A DNA stretch of 9,336 nt from Ferroglobus sp. (lineage in GTDB: Archaea > Halobacteriota > Archaeoglobi > Archaeoglobales > Archaeoglobaceae). The translations under genes were made by a program, and so were the position numbers. The DNA is taken from positions 1 to 9,336 of the forward strand of contig WAJX01000098.1 in NCBI GenBank assembly GCA_015523665.1, written 5' to 3'. Numbering within the stretch: the first letter of the stretch is position 1; every line of letters starts with the position of its first letter. Of the stretch, positions 7,916 to 9,336 are shown one piece after another. The notes beneath the pieces were generated by a model. That model saw only the letters and a program-made list of their open reading frames with translations, ran no database searches and was not told where the DNA came from.

Positions 7916-7934
7916 ATATCAGAACGAAAATCAA
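7906..7934 (-). promoter_or_regulatory. Sigma70-like promoter of the defence operon
   Basis: On the minus strand a -35 TTGATT (7934-7929), a 17-base spacer and a -10 TATCAT (7911-7906) precede the HTH gene. Transcription would start around 7900-7897, at or just before the ATG at 7896, giving a leaderless message. The same -35 hexamer and spacer length occur in the vapBC promoter. The -10 lies inside the 11-bp dyad. Confidence 0.55.
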
Positions 7935-8002
7935 TCTTTCGTATTTGGTCATAATTTTTCTCTCTGAAATATTCCTTTTAGCTCAAAATTCATGTCAGTA
8001 AT

Positions 8003-8170
8003 TTAATAAAAATTACCTAACTTCCAGAGGCAAAAATATTCACTGAATATAGAGTTTGAAATAGAACTATTAAGAAGACTGGCAAAAGACTTTTTAATGA
8101 CTATTAAATCACCGAGTGCAACGATCTCTTCCACTCCATCAGAATACTTAATGAATAGCCAGTCTTGGAA
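8003..8170 (-). pseudogene. DUF2442-like gene fragment without a start
   Basis: The minus strand is open for 55 codons between TAA at 8173-8171 and TAA at 8005-8003, with no ATG, GTG or TTG at its head. The reading (DWLFIKYSDGVEEIVALGD, then a segment with SFASLLN and a later W) fits the DUF2442 pattern 'L.i.FsDG.e..vdl.dli....F..L.d...F'. DUF2442 proteins are small and often found in toxin-antitoxin-like pairs. The N-terminal strand and any start are missing, so it looks like a broken leftover between the vapC-like gene and the defence operon. Family assignment is from pattern memory only. Confidence 0.4.
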
Positions 8171-8209
8171 TTATTGCTTCTTTCTTTGAATATGCACATT
8201 CAATAGGGA

Positions 8210-8638
8210 TTAAATATTGGTTCCCTCAACAAAATCTCTCGGAGTAAGTATTTTTAGGCTAAATGGTAAATCTCTAATCTCCAGCAAATCCTTATCACCG
8301 GTTATAAGAAAATCTGCTTTTGCTGCAAGACAACATTCCAGTAGCATATTATCTGCAGGGTCTCTACATATCCGGAGTTTCTTCTTGGGATAAACGATCT
8401 TAGCCTTGGTTACACAGGTTGCAATACCGGAAATTAAAGCCTTTAGCTGTTTATGGGTAATTTTCCCGGCAGATTTAAGTGCAAGAGGAACATCACGATA
8501 CTCCTTGAGGATTTCTGGGGAAGTATAAATATCTGCTTCAGAAAAAGCCTTTTCTACCGCTTTTTGTGGGATTCCACCGAAAACAAAGGCTGAAATGAGA
8601 ACACTTGTATCAATAACTACCTTATTTTTTCTCTTCGT
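8210..8638 (-). CDS. vapC: PIN-domain toxin, VapC-like, with a non-standard start (ACG)
   Basis: An open frame of 142 codons encoding a PIN-fold ribonuclease of the 'putative toxin-antitoxin system toxin component, PIN family' group (COG1569). Such toxins cleave RNA using clustered acidic residues. These are all present: D10 in VVIDTS, E42 (with E46), D93 and D96 in CRDPADN, and D115/D117 in TGDKD. No frameshift or stop is seen, but no ATG, GTG or TTG lies between the upstream TAA (8653-8651) and the first PIN strand. AAGGAG (8652-8647) sits 8 bases before ACG at 8638-8636, from which the protein would read MKRKNKVVIDTS, a natural VapC start. ACG is thus either a rare start or a mutated ATG that silences the toxin. 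The gene overlaps vapB by 17 bases, as expected for a coupled pair. Confidence 0.8.
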   Translation of the reverse strand, partial: TKRKNKVVIDTSVLISAFVFGGIPQKAVEKAFSEADIYTSPEILKEYRDVPLALKSAGKITHKQLKALISGIATCVTKAKIVYPKKKLRICRDPADNMLLECCLAAKADFLITGDKDLLEIRDLPFSLKILTPRDFVEGTNI

Positions 8639-8810
8639 AAGTCTTTCTCCTTATAGATTTAACAGCCTTTTCTATATCCTTCATGGTCAGCTTGGTCTTC
8701 CTGAAAGCCTCCCTTGCTATTTTAAAGGCAGCATCAAGTCTATCTTCTGGCGAAAGTACCGCAAGGATATAGTTTTCGGGATCTATCTTTTCAGTAGTTG
8801 TCTTTGACAA
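8622..8810 (-). CDS. vapB: VapB-like antitoxin
   Basis: A 62-residue, charged, mostly helical protein (AAFKIAREAFRKTKLTMKD... ending in KTYEEKK). It lies directly upstream of and overlaps the PIN-toxin gene, the normal place for its antitoxin. The helical segment with a basic tail is typical of antitoxins paired with COG1569 PIN proteins; no standard DNA-binding fold is obvious at the N terminus. The start codon is TTG (8810-8808), supported by an excellent AGGAGG (8821-8816) 5 bases away. A promoter lies 20 bases upstream. Function is assigned from position and pairing more than from sequence motifs. Confidence 0.75.
   Translation of the reverse strand: MSKTTTEKIDPENYILAVLSPEDRLDAAFKIAREAFRKTKLTMKDIEKAVKSIRRKTYEEKK
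8647..8652 (-). promoter_or_regulatory. Ribosome binding site that fixes the toxin start
   Basis: AAGGAG on the minus strand, inside the vapB reading frame, with exactly 8 bases to ACG at 8638-8636. No standard start codon in the toxin frame lies within reach. The site decides between ACG and any later start and argues that the ACG position once was, or still is, the initiation codon. Confidence 0.6.
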
Positions 8811-8829
8811 GATTACCTCCTTTATCTCT

Positions 8830-8858
8830 ATTTTACCTCAAATTTTATACTCAATCAA
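8830..8858 (-). promoter_or_regulatory. Sigma70-like promoter of the vapBC pair
   Basis: The minus strand shows -35 TTGATT (8858-8853), a 17-base spacer and -10 TAAAAT (8835-8830), with start expected near 8823 and the AGGAGG site right behind it. Two imperfect copies, TTGAGTATAAAAT and TTGAGGTAAAAT, lie head to tail across 8854-8830 and overlap the -10. They could be antitoxin binding sites for autoregulation. Confidence 0.6.
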
Positions 8859-8956
8859 ATCCCCATCTAAGTAGAAGTAATTAATACCGTTTTCTTATGT
8901 CTTCAGGTATAACAAACCGTCCTTAAACTACAGGGTTACTTCTAAAAGTTTCTAAA

Positions 8957-8969
8957 AAGGTAAAACCTT
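8957..8969 (-). terminator. Weak hairpin with T run
   Basis: A 5-bp stem AAGGT/ACCTT with a 3-base loop is followed on the minus strand by TTTAG. It could end the transcript of the gene that stops at 9234, but the stem is short and AT-rich. Confidence 0.2.
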
Positions 8970-9037
8970 GAATCTACATCGTCCATATCACCTTGACAAT
9001 CATCAAAAGCAAACTATTAAAGGCTTCAATGTTTTAG

Positions 9038-9218
9038 TATTGAACGAACAAAATCTCAGGCTGTGGGTCAGAAAGTTTTGCTGAGCGTAACGCCCGGGGA
9101 GCCACAGCCTAATCCCTTGATTTGTCTGCATTTTTATCTTCCCATCTGGGACTCTCAGCAAAACCCTCCTGTTAAATTGCCACAAATTAAATGTTCATGC
9201 CTGCTCGTTCATGCAATA
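9038..9218. repeat. GC-rich block of nested and interleaved inverted repeats
   Basis: In the gap between two genes, GC content rises to 57% in the line 9061-9120. Three inverted repeats occur: an outer imperfect pair (TATTGAACGA at 9038-9047 with TCGTTCATGCAATA at 9205-9218, which matches with a four-base gap); AGGCTGTGG at 9058-9066 with CCACAGCCT at 9102-9110; and GTTTTGCTGAG at 9075-9085 with CTCAGCAAAAC at 9154-9164. The last two interleave, giving pseudoknot or alternative-pairing geometry. A short hairpin GCG-TAA-CGC lies at 9085-9093 and TCCC-ATCT-GGGA at 9140-9151. It may be a small palindromic mobile element or a structured RNA. No family is recognised. Confidence 0.4.
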
Positions 9219-9233
9219 GGGCTTCTTATTACT

Positions 9234-9336
9234 TTAGCTCTGCTTTGGTACAATATGTGATCGAATCCACTCTGTAAAGGCCTCTCGATTTATCTTGCCA
9301 GAAGCAATATCAGTGATAACCTGCTCCTGTTCATCC
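9234..9336 (-). CDS. C-terminal end of an unassigned gene (partial)
   Basis: The minus strand is open from the window edge to TAA at 9236-9234 and encodes the last 33 residues of a protein, DEQEQVITDIASGKINREAF then TEWIRSHIVPKQS. The amphipathic, charged, coding-like composition and the lack of stops support a real gene, although 33 codons alone is weak. The tail resembles the C-terminal helices of several small regulators and antitoxins, but nothing specific enough to name. It precedes the vapBC pair on the same strand; a 423-base gap with its own vapBC promoter suggests separate transcription. Confidence 0.5.
   Translation of the reverse strand, partial: DEQEQVITDIASGKINREAFTEWIRSHIVPKQS

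Noticed and set aside
8075..8166. 9-bp inverted repeat AAGACTGGC/GCCAGTCTT around the DUF2442-like fragment
   Set aside because: Several 9-bp pairs at this spacing are expected by chance in a window this size, and nothing extends the match.
8595..8807. Plus-strand open frame over vapB and the vapC start
   Set aside because: Antisense to the toxin-antitoxin pair, whose minus-strand frames have good ribosome sites and a promoter.
9003..9260. Two opposing open frames (minus 9003-9185, plus 9063-9260)
   Set aside because: Both run through the inverted-repeat block, have no ribosome site or recognisable motif, and overlap each other almost entirely.
1..9336. tRNA, rRNA, CRISPR array, integrase or transposase
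   Set aside because: I saw no cloverleaf or rRNA-like stretch, no evenly spaced repeat array, and no recombinase motifs in any open frame.

Overview
This is an AT-rich window. Hand counts of sampled 60-base lines give about 25-37% GC over most of the long minus-strand genes (one herA line is 43%), 40-47% over the toxin gene near 8.2-8.6 kb, and 57% in one line near 9.06 kb. The organism is most likely a bacterium: there are strong AAGGAG/AGGAGG ribosome sites, two sigma70-like promoters with 17-bp spacers, and a VapBC-type toxin-antitoxin pair. The Lys/Glu/Ile-rich proteins and the HerA-NurA pair would also suit a thermophile or a lineage close to thermophiles, but that is a guess and no species can be named. 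All recognisable genes are on the minus strand, so transcription runs from high to low coordinates.

Right edge, 9336-8210: the tail of an unassigned gene (ends 9234) is followed by a 410-base gap. The gap holds a GC-rich block of nested and interleaved inverted repeats (about 9038-9218) and a clear promoter. Then comes an antitoxin-toxin pair, vapB-like (TTG start) and a PIN-domain vapC-like gene. The toxin frame is intact with all catalytic acids but has no standard start codon; a well-spaced Shine-Dalgarno points to ACG. Below it, 8170-8003 carries an orphan DUF2442-like fragment without a start.

Centre, 7934-508: a tightly packed operon. It starts with a promoter whose -10 overlaps a perfect 11-bp dyad, which brackets the start of a small excisionase-type HTH gene. 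That gene is cut by a TAA exactly before its expected C-terminal 'WR' wing. Then follow, with gaps of 4, 11 and 2 bases: a DUF4338/DruA protein (the DruA of Druantia type I), a 1054-aa sacsin-like GHKL ATPase with a C-terminal DUF3883/NOV_C nuclease-like domain, a NurA nuclease and a HerA/FtsK-type hexameric ATPase. No DruE helicase is present. HerA-NurA is a DNA end-processing motor plus nuclease. Joined to DruA and a GHKL-nuclease sensor-like protein, it makes a plausible four-gene anti-phage or anti-plasmid system that I do not recognise as a named one. This is the main finding.

Left edge, 507-1: no intact gene. It holds a hairpin with a T-rich tail (plus-strand terminator), a decayed-looking minus-strand reading frame, and a long-range imperfect inverted repeat (9-24 with 382-398).
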